From the NCBI RefSeq assembly GCF_008632125.1, contig NZ_VWRN01000045.1, positions 310,001 to 374,000 of the forward strand: 64,000 nucleotides of DNA, written 5' to 3'. Below the pieces are notes generated by a model. That model ran no database searches. It was not told the DNA's origin and saw only the letters and a list, made by a program, of their open reading frames with translations. Position numbers and translations under genes: made by a program. Shown piece after piece: positions 25,966 through 34,506 of this stretch; within the stretch, counting starts at the first letter, position 1; every line of letters begins with the position of its first letter. Origin of the DNA: Cupriavidus cauae. GTDB taxonomy: Bacteria > Pseudomonadota > Gammaproteobacteria > Burkholderiales > Burkholderiaceae.

Positions 25966-27173
25966 AGCAAGGCCAGCTGCACGGGCGCCGGTGACAGCGC
26001 CCGCCGCAACTGTTCGGACGGTGAATCCGCCAGCGCCGGCCGGTAGTCCTGCACCACGACGAAGGGTTTGACCTTGTCCATCGGGCAGCGCAGCCGCGCC
26101 AGGTCCTGATAGCGGATCGCGCGCGAACGGCGCAGCTCCACCAGCCGCTTCGCGTTGCGCATGCCGATGCCGGGCACCCGGGCGATCAGGGCCTGCGGCG
26201 CGCGGTTCAGGTCGACCGGAAACGACTCGCGATGCGCCAACGCCCAGGCCAGCTTCGGATCGATGTCCAGCGGCAGGTCGCCGCCGGCCTGGAACAGCTC
26301 CTCGGCCTGGAAGCCGTAGCCGCGCATCAGGAAGTCGGCCTGATACAGCCGATGCTCGCGCAGCAACGGCGGCGCCTGCGCGGGCAGGCCTGAGGGGCTG
26401 TTGGGAATCGGGCTGAACGCCGAGTAATAGACCCGCTTGAGCTTGTACGCGCCGTACAGCGTCTGCGCGGTCTGCAGGATGGTGCGGTCGTCGGCGTCGT
26501 CCGCGCCCACGATCATCTGCGTGCTTTGCCCGGCCGGCGCGCGGCCGGGCGCCTGCCTGTCGCTCTCCGCCTCCTCCTGCGCGAGGCGGATCGAGCCCAT
26601 GGCACGCTTGATCGTATGCGCGTTCTTCTCCGGCGCCAGCCGTTGCAGCCCGCCGTCGGTGGGCAGCTCGATGTTGACGCTGAGCCGGTCGGCATACTGC
26701 CCGGCCTGCGAGATCAGCCGGGGATCGGCGTCCGGAATCGTCTTCAGATGGATATAGCCGCGGAACTGGTGTTCGTCGCGTAGCGAACGCGCGACCTGGA
26801 CCAGCTGCTCCATGGTGTAGTCGGCGCTGCGGATGATGCCGGAACTGAGAAAGAGCCCGTCGATATAGTTGCGCCGGTAGAAGTCCAGCGTCAGGTCGAC
26901 CACCTCGCGCGGCGAGAAGCGCGCCCGCGGCACGTTGCTGGAGCGGCGGTTGACGCAGTACTGGCAGTCGTACTGGCAGAAGTTGGTCAGCAGGATCTTC
27001 AGCAGCGAGACGCAGCGCCCGTCGGGCGTGAAGCTGTGGCAGATGCCCGCGCCGGTACTGGCGCCCAGTCCGCTTTTGCCGACCGAATCCCGTTTCGGCG
27101 CGCCGCTGCTGGCGCACGAGGCGTCGTACTTGGCGGCGTCGGCCAGGATTTCCAGCTTGGTGAGCAGTTCCAT
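25962..27173 (-). CDS. Radical SAM DNA modification/repair protein linked to UDG (TIGR03916 type)
   Basis: A 403-residue protein. The radical SAM [4Fe-4S] motif is CQYDCQYC (Cys66, Cys70, Cys73). A TIM-barrel core follows and a helix-hairpin-helix DNA-binding motif (ARVPGIGMRNAKRLVELRR) lies near the C-terminus. This family is known only as a conserved neighbour of the UDG-linked domain; the chemistry is unknown. It is the first gene of the operon, and a perfect LexA box lies 10 bp upstream of its start, so it should be induced by DNA damage. It is translationally coupled to udgX by a 4-bp overlap. Confidence 0.88.
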   Translation of the reverse strand: MELLTKLEILADAAKYDASCASSGAPKRDSVGKSGLGASTGAGICHSFTPDGRCVSLLKILLTNFCQYDCQYCVNRRSSNVPRARFSPREVVDLTLDFYRRNYIDGLFLSSGIIRSADYTMEQLVQVARSLRDEHQFRGYIHLKTIPDADPRLISQAGQYADRLSVNIELPTDGGLQRLAPEKNAHTIKRAMGSIRLAQEEAESDRQAPGRAPAGQSTQMIVGADDADDRTILQTAQTLYGAYKLKRVYYSAFSPIPNSPSGLPAQAPPLLREHRLYQADFLMRGYGFQAEELFQAGGDLPLDIDPKLAWALAHRESFPVDLNRAPQALIARVPGIGMRNAKRLVELRRSRAIRYQDLARLRCPMDKVKPFVVVQDYRPALADSPSEQLRRALSPAPVQLALL

Positions 27174-27183
27174 CGGGTGGTGA

Positions 27184-27208
27184 TACTGTATGGATATACA
27201 GTATTATA
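27184..27208 (-). promoter_or_regulatory. LexA (SOS) box with TATAAT -10 element
   Basis: TACTGTATGGATATACAGTA (27184-27203) matches the LexA operator CTGT-N8-ACAG perfectly and is close to the E. coli consensus. On the minus strand a perfect TATAAT (27208-27203) abuts it. LexA binding would therefore cover the -10 and start of the radical SAM-udgX operon. The divergent SRAP gene starts 185 bp to the right. Confidence 0.9.
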
Positions 27209-27388
27209 GGCGCTATCGCGTTTGCGCGGCCGATTTCCCGCGGGACAAGGCGGCAAGGTGGGCCGGCGCCATGCCGCCCGGCCTCAAGCCTTGACCTCGT
27301 GCGGCGGGAGCCCCGGCTCAATACCGATGTCCGCCGCCACCGAAGCCTGCGAGGATGGCGTCATCGTGGCCGTCAAGGGGAGAGGCCG

Positions 27389-28360
27389 ATGTGCTACGCC
27401 GCGCAGATCAAGGCCGACTTCAGGAAATTCACGCGCGAATACGGCGCGGTGATGAGCCTTCGCCAGTTCTTCGAATTGTTCTGGCAGAAGCGCAAGGACC
27501 AGGAATGGCAAAAGGTGCCCAAGGCGATGCGCATGGCCTTCGCGCAGGCCGGTTCCAGCTCCGACCAGGAGTGCGAGCTCGCGGCGCTGATCGCCGCGGG
27601 CGACCGCGAACAGGCCAATGCGCTGGAGGCCAAACTGTTTCGCCAGAAGACCCGCCTTGCGCAGGCGGAGCGCGCGCTTGCCGGCCGGCCCACCCGCAAG
27701 GCCGAGAACGAGCAGCGCATCGCCGCCGACAAGATCGCCCGCCTGCAGCAGAACCTCGCCGACCTGCAGCGTGCGGTGCCGGTGCCGGAGGACGCGATGA
27801 TCTTCCCGGGTTATTACGCGCCCGTGATGATCATGATGGACGGCCAGCGCGTGATCGTGCCGATGCGCTACCGCTGCCGGCTGCCCGGCTGGGACGTCGC
27901 CATGGAAAGAAAGAAGCCCGGCACCTACAACGCGCGCCGCGACAATCTCGAGACGGCGTGGCGCCAGCTGTTTGGCTATCGCCACGGCATCCTGCCGATC
28001 CGCGCCTTTCATGAACACGTGGCCCGGCACCGGCTGGAGCGCCGCGAGCTCGGCCCGGACGAAAAGGAGCAGAGTGTCGTCCTCGAGTTCCGTCCGGAGC
28101 CGCCGCAGGATCTATTGATCGCCTGCCTCTGGTCGCATCACAAAGGCGAGGCCGGCGAGCCGGATCTGTATTCGTTTGCCGCGATCACCGACGAGCCGCC
28201 CCCGGAAATCGCCGCGGCCGGCCATGACCGTTGCGTCATTCCGATCAAGCCAGAGCACGTGGACGCCTGGCTCAATCCAGACCCCGGCAATCTGGCCGCC
28301 CTGCACGCGATCCTGGACGACCGGGAGCGGCCGTTCTTCGAATATCGGTTGGCGGCTTAG
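27389..28360 (+). CDS. SRAP (HMCES/YedK-type) abasic-site protein with coiled-coil insertion
   Basis: A 323-residue SRAP-domain protein. Cys2 directly after the initiator Met (MCYAAQIK) is the residue that forms the thiazolidine crosslink with abasic DNA in the family. Probable partners are Asn181 (YNARRDN), Glu209 and His279 (GHDRCVI). It is about 100 residues longer than E. coli YedK (222). Most of the extra length is a charged, probably coiled-coil insertion at about 60-130. GGGGAGAGG before the ATG fixes the start, and Cys2 requires it. It is divergent from the LexA-controlled radical SAM-udgX operon. Confidence 0.85.
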   Translation: MCYAAQIKADFRKFTREYGAVMSLRQFFELFWQKRKDQEWQKVPKAMRMAFAQAGSSSDQECELAALIAAGDREQANALEAKLFRQKTRLAQAERALAGRPTRKAENEQRIAADKIARLQQNLADLQRAVPVPEDAMIFPGYYAPVMIMMDGQRVIVPMRYRCRLPGWDVAMERKKPGTYNARRDNLETAWRQLFGYRHGILPIRAFHEHVARHRLERRELGPDEKEQSVVLEFRPEPPQDLLIACLWSHHKGEAGEPDLYSFAAITDEPPPEIAAAGHDRCVIPIKPEHVDAWLNPDPGNLAALHAILDDRERPFFEYRLAA

Positions 28361-28401
28361 CGGGGGCGCAGCGGGAGGCGGCGATGGCTTACCAATGACG
28401 G

Positions 28402-28531
28402 CTTACCAATCCTTCTACTGAACTTGCCAATTCATCCACTCGGGAGGTCGCGCTTTACCAATTCATCTACTGAGCGCGCCGGTTCTTGCCAATTCATCTA
28501 CTGGGAGCGCCGCGACTTACCGTTTCCTCTA
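28402..28531. repeat. 31-bp spaced repeats between SRAP and VWA genes
   Basis: A motif of the form CTTRCCAATTCATCTACTG recurs. Copies at about 28423, 28454, 28485 and 28516 are exactly 31 bp apart, and a further copy at 28402 is 21 bp before them. Between copies lies a GC-rich stretch (GGGAGCGCCGCG-like). It fills most of the 183-bp gap. Confidence 0.8.
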
Positions 28532-28543
28532 CATCGCCAAACC

Positions 28544-29623
28544 TCAGCGCCGGAACCAGAGGATCGACAGCCCGCTCGCCGCCATCAGCAGCAGCACCGC
28601 CACCGCCGCGAACAACGCCCCGACCTCGGTTTCCCGGCGCTCCAGCGCGAAGCGCGTGTTCAACTGGCGATAGACCTGGCTGAGATCGGCTTCCGAGCCC
28701 GCGTGGAAATATTCGCCGCCGGTGATCTTGGCGACCGCGCGCAACGCGGGTTCATCGAGCTGCATGTAGTAAGACATGACGGAACCCGAACCGCCGGCCG
28801 TCGTGCTGTCGCGGGAGCCAAAGCCGACGGTATAGACGCGCACGCCTCGTTCGGCGGCCATGCGGGCGGCGATGACGGGGTCGGGGCCGGTGGTGCGGCG
28901 GCCGTCGCTGAGCAGGATCACGGCGCCGTGCCGATAGGAGCCGGGTTCGGCCGCAGGCCGTTCCTCGCGTCTGGCGCGCTTCTGGCGCAGAGCGTCGGCC
29001 GCGGCCGATTCGTCCAGCGGCCTGCCCTGATTCTCCGGCGGTTCCGACGCGTCGCCGAACAGCACCGCCTCCAGGTCGATGCCATCGTTCGGGAACAGGA
29101 CCGCCAGCGCTTCGATCAGGCCACTGCCCGTCGCGGTGCCTCGCTGAAGCTGGAAGCGCTCGATCGCCTCGAGCATGTCCTGCCGGTTGTCGGTTGGACT
29201 GAGCACCACCGACGCGGTCCCGGCGAACGACACGATGCCCAGCCGCACCTTGGCGGGCAGCCCGATGACGAGATTCATGGCGGCCTGCTGTGCGGCGGCG
29301 AGCCGGGTCGGGGCGACATCGGTCGCTTCCATGCTGCGCGAGACGTCCATCGCAAGCACCAGCGTGATGGTGTCGGCCGGCAGCGTGATCGTCGCACTGG
29401 GCCGCGCGCAGGCGAGCAGCGCGGTGCCGAGCGACAGCCAGAAGAGCAGGGGAGGGAGGTGGCGCCGGAGCCATTGCCGGGGACCGAGCGCCGCGCGCGG
29501 CAGGGTGAGGCTGGCGTAGAGCAGAGCGGCCTTCCTGCGCCGGGCGAGCACGTAGAAGTAAGCCGCTGCCAGCACGGGAAGCACGAGCAGCAGCCAGAGC
29601 ATTTGAGGCCAGAGAAACTGCAT
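28544..29623 (-). CDS. VWA-domain membrane protein (BatA-like), copy 1
   Basis: A 359-residue protein with TM helices at about 5-25 and 57-75 and at the C-terminus (about 335-355), enclosing a von Willebrand A domain. The metal-ion adhesion site is DVSRSM (DxSxS) with a later conserved Thr/Asp. A BatA-type aerotolerance protein interacts with MoxR-type AAA ATPases in the inner membrane. It shares architecture and motifs with the VWA protein at 32775-33920 but is transcribed alone on the other strand. AGGAG lies six bases before the ATG. Confidence 0.87.
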   Translation of the reverse strand: MQFLWPQMLWLLLVLPVLAAAYFYVLARRRKAALLYASLTLPRAALGPRQWLRRHLPPLLFWLSLGTALLACARPSATITLPADTITLVLAMDVSRSMEATDVAPTRLAAAQQAAMNLVIGLPAKVRLGIVSFAGTASVVLSPTDNRQDMLEAIERFQLQRGTATGSGLIEALAVLFPNDGIDLEAVLFGDASEPPENQGRPLDESAAADALRQKRARREERPAAEPGSYRHGAVILLSDGRRTTGPDPVIAARMAAERGVRVYTVGFGSRDSTTAGGSGSVMSYYMQLDEPALRAVAKITGGEYFHAGSEADLSQVYRQLNTRFALERRETEVGALFAAVAVLLLMAASGLSILWFRR

Positions 29624-29692
29624 GCCCTGCTCCTTGGCGCGTGGTTAAGATCGATGGTACTGTAGTTTCCGACGCGTGAACTCGGGGCGGCG

Positions 29693-30646
29693 ATGAAACG
29701 GGTGACGATCTACGGAACAGCCTTGGCGGCGATCGCACTCGTCTTCGCCGCCGGCATCGGCTCCGCCTGGCTGTTGCAGCCGAAACAGCGCGTCTTGACG
29801 CAGTCGGACATCGATTCGGCCGTGCTCCACACGCTGAACAACAAGGACCTGCCTTCGCGCGCCGCCCGCGCCGCCGAGGCGATCCGCCAGTCGGTGGTCG
29901 AGGTCCGCAGCTATCCGGCCGCCGATACCGCCGCGGAAAAGCCGCGCGCCGACAAGGCAGGACGCGATCGCCCCGCCAGGCCGCCCGAATCCTCCGCCCC
30001 TTCCAAACGCACGCCGCGCGACGAGACCGCAAAGGGCAAGGCCCCCGGCGACAAGGCCCCCAGCGACAAGGCCCCCAGCGACAAGGTCGCGCCCGACGCC
30101 TTGCCCGACGGCCGGCACATTGGCACCGGCGTGGTCGTCACCGAAAGCGGCGTGATCCTGACCAACTACCACGTCGTCGCCGGCGCCCGCCGCGTCGAGG
30201 TCCGCTTCCACGACGGGCATACCGCCGAGGCCACCGTGCTGCAGGCCGTGCCGGAGAAGGACCTCGCCATCCTGCAGCCCAGATCGATTCCCGACGACCT
30301 GCCGCCCGCGACGCTCGGTTCCAGCCGCGAACTGGCGCCGGGCAGCGAGGTGGTCGCGGTCGGCTTTCCGTTCGGCATCGGCCCGTCGGTGACGGCCGGC
30401 GTGGTGTCCGGGCTCGACCGGCAGTTCGTGTCCCCCGACGAGAAGCAGCAGCTGGACAAGCTGATCCAGTTCGATGCCGCCGCCAATCCGGGCAACTCGG
30501 GCGGGCCGCTGGTCAACATGAAGGGCGAGGTGGTGGGAATCGTCACCGCCATCCTCAATCCCAACCAGAGCGGCAATTTCCTTGGCATCGGGTTTGCCAT
30601 CACCATCGAAAGCGCGGGCGGCTCCGTCGGCGCTTCGCCCTTCTAG
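29693..30646 (+). CDS. Trypsin-like serine protease (S1C/HtrA-type catalytic domain without PDZ)
   Basis: A 317-residue protein with an N-terminal membrane anchor or signal (about 5-28), a low-complexity linker of about 70 residues with KAPSD repeats (115-135), and a chymotrypsin-fold protease domain. The triad is visible: His160 (TNYHVV), Asp190 (EKDLAIL) and Ser269 (GNSGGP). The protein ends right after the catalytic domain, so no PDZ domain is present, unlike DegP/DegS. It is predicted to act in the periplasm. It is divergent from VWA copy 1 and 37 bp upstream of moxR in the same direction, so it may be part of the Bat-like operon. Confidence 0.87.
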   Translation: MKRVTIYGTALAAIALVFAAGIGSAWLLQPKQRVLTQSDIDSAVLHTLNNKDLPSRAARAAEAIRQSVVEVRSYPAADTAAEKPRADKAGRDRPARPPESSAPSKRTPRDETAKGKAPGDKAPSDKAPSDKVAPDALPDGRHIGTGVVVTESGVILTNYHVVAGARRVEVRFHDGHTAEATVLQAVPEKDLAILQPRSIPDDLPPATLGSSRELAPGSEVVAVGFPFGIGPSVTAGVVSGLDRQFVSPDEKQQLDKLIQFDAAANPGNSGGPLVNMKGEVVGIVTAILNPNQSGNFLGIGFAITIESAGGSVGASPF

Positions 30647-30683
30647 CCTTCCCTACAGAATTCCACACCACAGCGAGAGGCCC

Positions 30684-31697
30684 ATGAACGACCAAGCCCG
30701 GGACGCCATCGAAACCGCCAACCTGATGGAGCGCCTGCTGTACGAGGTCAAACGCGTGGTCGTAGGCCAGGACCATTTTCTCGAGCGGGTGCTGGTGGCG
30801 ATCCTTGCCGGCGGGCATCTGCTGGTGGAAGGCGTGCCGGGGCTGGCCAAGACGCTGACCGTCAATACGCTGGCGAGAACGATGCGCGGGACCTTCAAGC
30901 GGATCCAGTTCACGCCGGACCTGCTGCCGGCCGACCTGGTCGGCACGCGCATGTACCACCAGGGGACCGGCGAGTTTTCCACGGTGCGCGGGCCGGTCTT
31001 CGCCAATCTGCTGCTGGCCGACGAGATCAACCGCGCGCCGGCCAAGGTGCAGAGCGCATTGCTCGAGGTGATGCAGGAAAAGCAGGTCACCATCGCTGGC
31101 GAAACCCATCGGGTGCCGATGCCCTTCCTGGTCATGGCCACGCAGAACCCGATCGAGACCGAAGGCACCTATCCGCTGCCGGAGGCGCAGGTCGACCGCT
31201 TCATGATGAAGGTGCTGGTGGGTTATCCGAGCGAGGACGAAGAGGTCGTGATCGTCAACCGCGTCACCGGTCCGCGGATCGACGTGAGCCCGATCGCCAC
31301 GCCCGAGCAGCTGACCGCGCTGCAGGAGGAATGCCGCGCGGTGTACGTCGATCCCGGCCTGATCCAGTACGCGGTGCGCGTGGTCTCGGCCACGCGCCGG
31401 CCGGCCAGCTACGGGCTCGACGATCTGGACCGTTACGTGACCTTCGGCGCCAGTCCGCGCGCCACCATCGGCCTGATCGAAGGCGCGCGCGCGCTGGCGC
31501 TGCTGCGCGGCCGCCACTATGCGGTGCCGGAAGACGTGATCGATCTGGTGCCCGACGTGTTGCGCCATCGGCTGTCGCTGTCCTACGAGGCGATGTCCGA
31601 CGGCATCACCCCAGATGCCTTGATCGGCCGCATCGTGCAGGCCATGCCGGTTCCCGAACGTCCGCTGGAATCCCATGTTCGGGCGGCTGCGCGGTAG
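30684..31697 (+). CDS. MoxR-family AAA+ ATPase
   Basis: A 337-residue MoxR ATPase. Walker A is GVPGLAKT, Walker B LLLADEINRAP, and sensor 1 ATQNPIE; a C-terminal lid domain follows. The family works as a chaperone for assembly or metal insertion together with VWA proteins. It overlaps the following DUF58 gene by 23 bp. Together with DUF58 and VWA proteins it forms the classic MoxR-Bat module. The start ATG at 30684 has GCGAGAGG upstream. Confidence 0.92.
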   Translation: MNDQARDAIETANLMERLLYEVKRVVVGQDHFLERVLVAILAGGHLLVEGVPGLAKTLTVNTLARTMRGTFKRIQFTPDLLPADLVGTRMYHQGTGEFSTVRGPVFANLLLADEINRAPAKVQSALLEVMQEKQVTIAGETHRVPMPFLVMATQNPIETEGTYPLPEAQVDRFMMKVLVGYPSEDEEVVIVNRVTGPRIDVSPIATPEQLTALQEECRAVYVDPGLIQYAVRVVSATRRPASYGLDDLDRYVTFGASPRATIGLIEGARALALLRGRHYAVPEDVIDLVPDVLRHRLSLSYEAMSDGITPDALIGRIVQAMPVPERPLESHVRAAAR

Positions 31698-32787
31698 GCG
31701 CCGGTCCGGCCCGGACGCCGCTTCGGACAAGGCCGCGCCCGGCGCGCCGCGCGGTGTCGGCGCCGGCCGCACCGATGCCTTGCTGCGCCGCATGGAATGG
31801 ACCGTGGTGCGCCGCCTCGACGGCATGCTGCAGGGCGACTACCGCACGCTGTTTCGCGGCTTCGGGCTGGACCTGGCCGACCTGCGCGAATACCAGGCCG
31901 GCGACGACGTCCGGCACATCGACTGGAACGTGACCGCCCGGCTGCAGACGCCGCATGTGCGGATGTTCCAGGAGGATCGGGAGATCGCGGCGTGGTTCCT
32001 GCTCGACCTGAGCGGCTCCGTCGAGTTCGGCTCGGGCGAGGTCCGCAAGCGCGACCTGCTGAGCGATTTCACCACCGTGATGGCGCTGCTGCTGACGCGC
32101 TATGGCAACCGCGTCGGCGCCGTGCTCTACAACGGGGCGGCCGACATGACCGCGTCGGTGGTGCCCGCGCGTGCCGGGCGCCGGCAATTGCTGCACCTGC
32201 TCGACCGCATGCACGCCACGCCGGCCGCCTCGCCGGGCCACACTCGGTTGCGCGGCCTGCTCGACCATGCACGGGCGGTCGCCAGGCGGCGATCGGTGGT
32301 GTTCGTGGTGTCGGACTTCATCAGCGACCCAGGCTGGCAGGCCTCGCTCGCCATGCTGGCCAGGCGTCATGAGGTGGTCGCCGTGCGGCTGGTCGATCCC
32401 CTGGAGCAGGCGCTGCCCGATCTGGGTTTGCTGGTGCTGCAGGACGCCGAGACCGGCGAGCAGATGTTCGTCGACACGCACGATCCGGCCTTTCGCAAGC
32501 GCTTCGTGGCGGCCGCGCAGGCGCGCGAGGAAGAACTGCGGCTGGGCTTTGCCCGGGCCGGCGTGGATTGCCTGACGCTGTCGACCGATGCCCGGCTGGA
32601 CCTGGCCCTGCTGGAGTTCTCGCGGCAGCGTCGTCATCGGCAAGGCACGGCGAAGGGCACGGCAAAGGGCACGGCGCCGAAAGCCGGCAACGCGGGCCCC
32701 AGCGCGGGGGGCAATGCGGGCGCAATTGCGGGCGCGAATGCGGGGGCAAGCAAGGAAGCGAAGAAGGGGGCCGCATGGACGGCGTGA
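31675..32787 (+). CDS. DUF58 (VWA-like) protein of the MoxR module
   Basis: A 370-residue DUF58 protein. The family motif YQAGDDVRHIDWNVTAR lies at about 73-90, followed by a VWA-like Rossmann core (LLDLSGSV, FVVSDF). DUF58 proteins are thought to be MoxR clients or adaptors. The last 45 residues are low-complexity: Gly-Thr-Ala-Lys repeats and then Gly-Asn-Ala-Gly-Ala repeats. The gene overlaps moxR at the 5' end (23 bp) and the VWA gene at the 3' end (13 bp). Confidence 0.88.
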   Translation: MFGRLRGRRRSGPDAASDKAAPGAPRGVGAGRTDALLRRMEWTVVRRLDGMLQGDYRTLFRGFGLDLADLREYQAGDDVRHIDWNVTARLQTPHVRMFQEDREIAAWFLLDLSGSVEFGSGEVRKRDLLSDFTTVMALLLTRYGNRVGAVLYNGAADMTASVVPARAGRRQLLHLLDRMHATPAASPGHTRLRGLLDHARAVARRRSVVFVVSDFISDPGWQASLAMLARRHEVVAVRLVDPLEQALPDLGLLVLQDAETGEQMFVDTHDPAFRKRFVAAAQAREEELRLGFARAGVDCLTLSTDARLDLALLEFSRQRRHRQGTAKGTAKGTAPKAGNAGPSAGGNAGAIAGANAGASKEAKKGAAWTA

Positions 32788-33920
32788 GCGAGGCGATCAC
32801 CCGGCTGCCCGCCATCAGCTTCCTGTGGCCCAGGATGCTGTGGCTGCTGGCGCTGGTCCCCGTGCTGGCTCTCGCCTACCTGTGGCTGGACGCACGGCGC
32901 CGGCGCGCGGCGGTTCACTATCCCGCCCTGAAGACCGTCGGCTTCGCCAACCGCGGCGTCGCAGGCTGGCGCCGGCATGTGTCCCCGGTGCTGATCCTGC
33001 TCGCCTTGACCGCATTGATCGTCGCGATCTCGCGGCCGCATGCGCTGCTGGTGCTGCCCTCGCGCATCGAGACCGTGATGCTGGTCATCGACCTGTCCGG
33101 CAGCATGCGCGCGAAGGACGTGCAACCGAACCGGCTGCGCGCCGCGCAACAGGCCGCCAAGGGGCTGCTCGAGGCGAAGCCCGCGGGCGTCAGCGTCGGC
33201 CTGGTTGCGATGGCGGGAACATCGGCCGTCGCGCAGGCGCCGAGCCGCACGAAGCAGGACGTGGCCACGGCCATCGACCGCCTGCAGCCACAGGGTGGCA
33301 CCGCGCTGGGCAACGGCCTGCTGATCGCGCTGACGGCGTTGCGGCCGGAAGCGACCGAGGACGCCGGACGCCTGATGGATGGCGATGCCTCGCCGCTGAA
33401 GAAACGCGGCGCGCTCGGCAACCCGTTCGGCGCAGCGGGATTGGGGCAGGGAGCGAGCCCGGGCGCGGGCCAGGGAGGAGGACAAAACTCTGCCGACCAA
33501 GAGGGCGCCGCCGCCCCGGGCTCCTATGCCGCCGGCGCGATCGTCGTGTTCTCCGACGGCGAAAGCAACGCCGGTCCGACCGCGGTGCAGGCGGCCGAAC
33601 TGGCGGCCTCCTATGGGGTGCGCGTCTATACCGTCGGCGTGGGCACGACCCAGGGCGTCGTGCTGTCGGCGGACGGCTGGTCGGCGCGCGTCAAGCTCGA
33701 CGAGGCCGTGCTGAAGGAAGTGGCCAATACCACCGGCGCCGAATACTTCCGGCTGGAGGACGCCGCCAGGCTCAAGCAGGTGTATCGCGCGATCAACGCC
33801 AAGCTGACGCTAGGCAAGACCGAGCAGGCGGAAATCACCGCACTGTTCGCCGCGCTTGGCGCGGTGCTGGCGGCGGGTGCGGCGCTGCTGTCGCTGTGGT
33901 GGTTCGGACGGGTGATGTAG
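32775..33920 (+). CDS. VWA-domain membrane protein (BatA/BatB-like), copy 2
   Basis: A 381-residue inner membrane protein: TM helices at about 20-40 and 70-90, a VWA domain with the MIDAS motif DLSGSM, and a C-terminal TM at about 350-375. A Gly/Gln-rich insertion lies at about 215-250 within the VWA domain. It is the last gene of the MoxR-DUF58-VWA operon and a paralogue of the divergent VWA gene. The module probably senses or repairs envelope stress with the neighbouring protease; that role is inferred. Confidence 0.87.
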   Translation: MDGVSEAITRLPAISFLWPRMLWLLALVPVLALAYLWLDARRRRAAVHYPALKTVGFANRGVAGWRRHVSPVLILLALTALIVAISRPHALLVLPSRIETVMLVIDLSGSMRAKDVQPNRLRAAQQAAKGLLEAKPAGVSVGLVAMAGTSAVAQAPSRTKQDVATAIDRLQPQGGTALGNGLLIALTALRPEATEDAGRLMDGDASPLKKRGALGNPFGAAGLGQGASPGAGQGGGQNSADQEGAAAPGSYAAGAIVVFSDGESNAGPTAVQAAELAASYGVRVYTVGVGTTQGVVLSADGWSARVKLDEAVLKEVANTTGAEYFRLEDAARLKQVYRAINAKLTLGKTEQAEITALFAALGAVLAAGAALLSLWWFGRVM

Positions 33921-33951
33921 GGCAGGGCGCAAGAAATCGTCTGCCGGGAAA

Positions 33952-33966
33952 TGAGATGTATTATCA
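33952..33966 (+). promoter_or_regulatory. Fur-like box before the ECF sigma gene
   Basis: TGAGATG-T-ATTATCA fits the 7-1-7 Fur pattern (TGATAAT-N-ATTATCA) at 11 of 14 positions with a perfect right half. It lies about 40 bp upstream of the sigma factor start. Confidence 0.55.
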
Positions 33967-34005
33967 TCTGCGCGGTTTTCTGGCCGTTCCCATCCTGTTC
34001 CGCCC

Positions 34006-34506
34006 ATGCCCGCTCCGAGCCGAAGCACGACACTGCACGCACTCTATTGCGATCATCACGGCTGGCTCCATGGCTGGCTGCGCAAGCGCCTCGGCAACGA
34101 CTGCGAGGCGGCCGATGTGGCGCACGACACCTTCCTCCGGGTCTATGCCGGCCCACGCGCACTCGACCATCTGTCCGAGCCGCGTGCCTTTCTGACCCAC
34201 GTGGCCAAGGGGCTGGTGGTCGATCTCTACCGTCGACGCGCGGTGGAGAAGGCCTACCTGGACAGCCTCGCCCAGCTGCCTGAAGCGCTGGCGCCTTCGC
34301 CCGAGACGCGGGCACTGGTGCTCGAGGCCCTGCACCGGATCGACGCGATGCTGTGCGCCATGCCCGTGCGAGCGCGCGAGATCTTCCTGTTGTCGCAGCT
34401 GGACGGCCTGACCTACGCGGAGATCGCGGCGCGGCAAGGCATCTCGCTGCGAACCGTGAAGCGGCAGATGCGCGACGCCTTTCTCGCCTGCCTGTCGGCG
34501 ATATGA
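34006..34506 (+). CDS. ECF sigma factor, FecI-like
   Basis: A 166-residue sigma factor with region 2 (DVAHDTFLRVY) and region 4 (LDGLTYAEIAARQGISLRTVKRQ) of the iron-starvation FecI group. It should direct RNA polymerase to the TonB receptor gene downstream when its anti-sigma partner is signalled. The stop overlaps the fecR-like start (ATGA). A Fur-like box upstream fits iron control. Confidence 0.9.
   Translation: MPAPSRSTTLHALYCDHHGWLHGWLRKRLGNDCEAADVAHDTFLRVYAGPRALDHLSEPRAFLTHVAKGLVVDLYRRRAVEKAYLDSLAQLPEALAPSPETRALVLEALHRIDAMLCAMPVRAREIFLLSQLDGLTYAEIAARQGISLRTVKRQMRDAFLACLSAI

Noticed and set aside
24262..27321. An apparent 1019-residue fusion of the radical SAM and UDG genes
   Set aside because: The upstream half of that frame is a shifted translation of the radical SAM gene. 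The two real genes overlap by ATGA in different frames, so this is coupling and not fusion.
28402..28531. CRISPR array from the 31-bp periodicity
   Set aside because: The region between the conserved cores is only about 12 bp and is itself partly conserved; spacers are too short and no cas genes are present.
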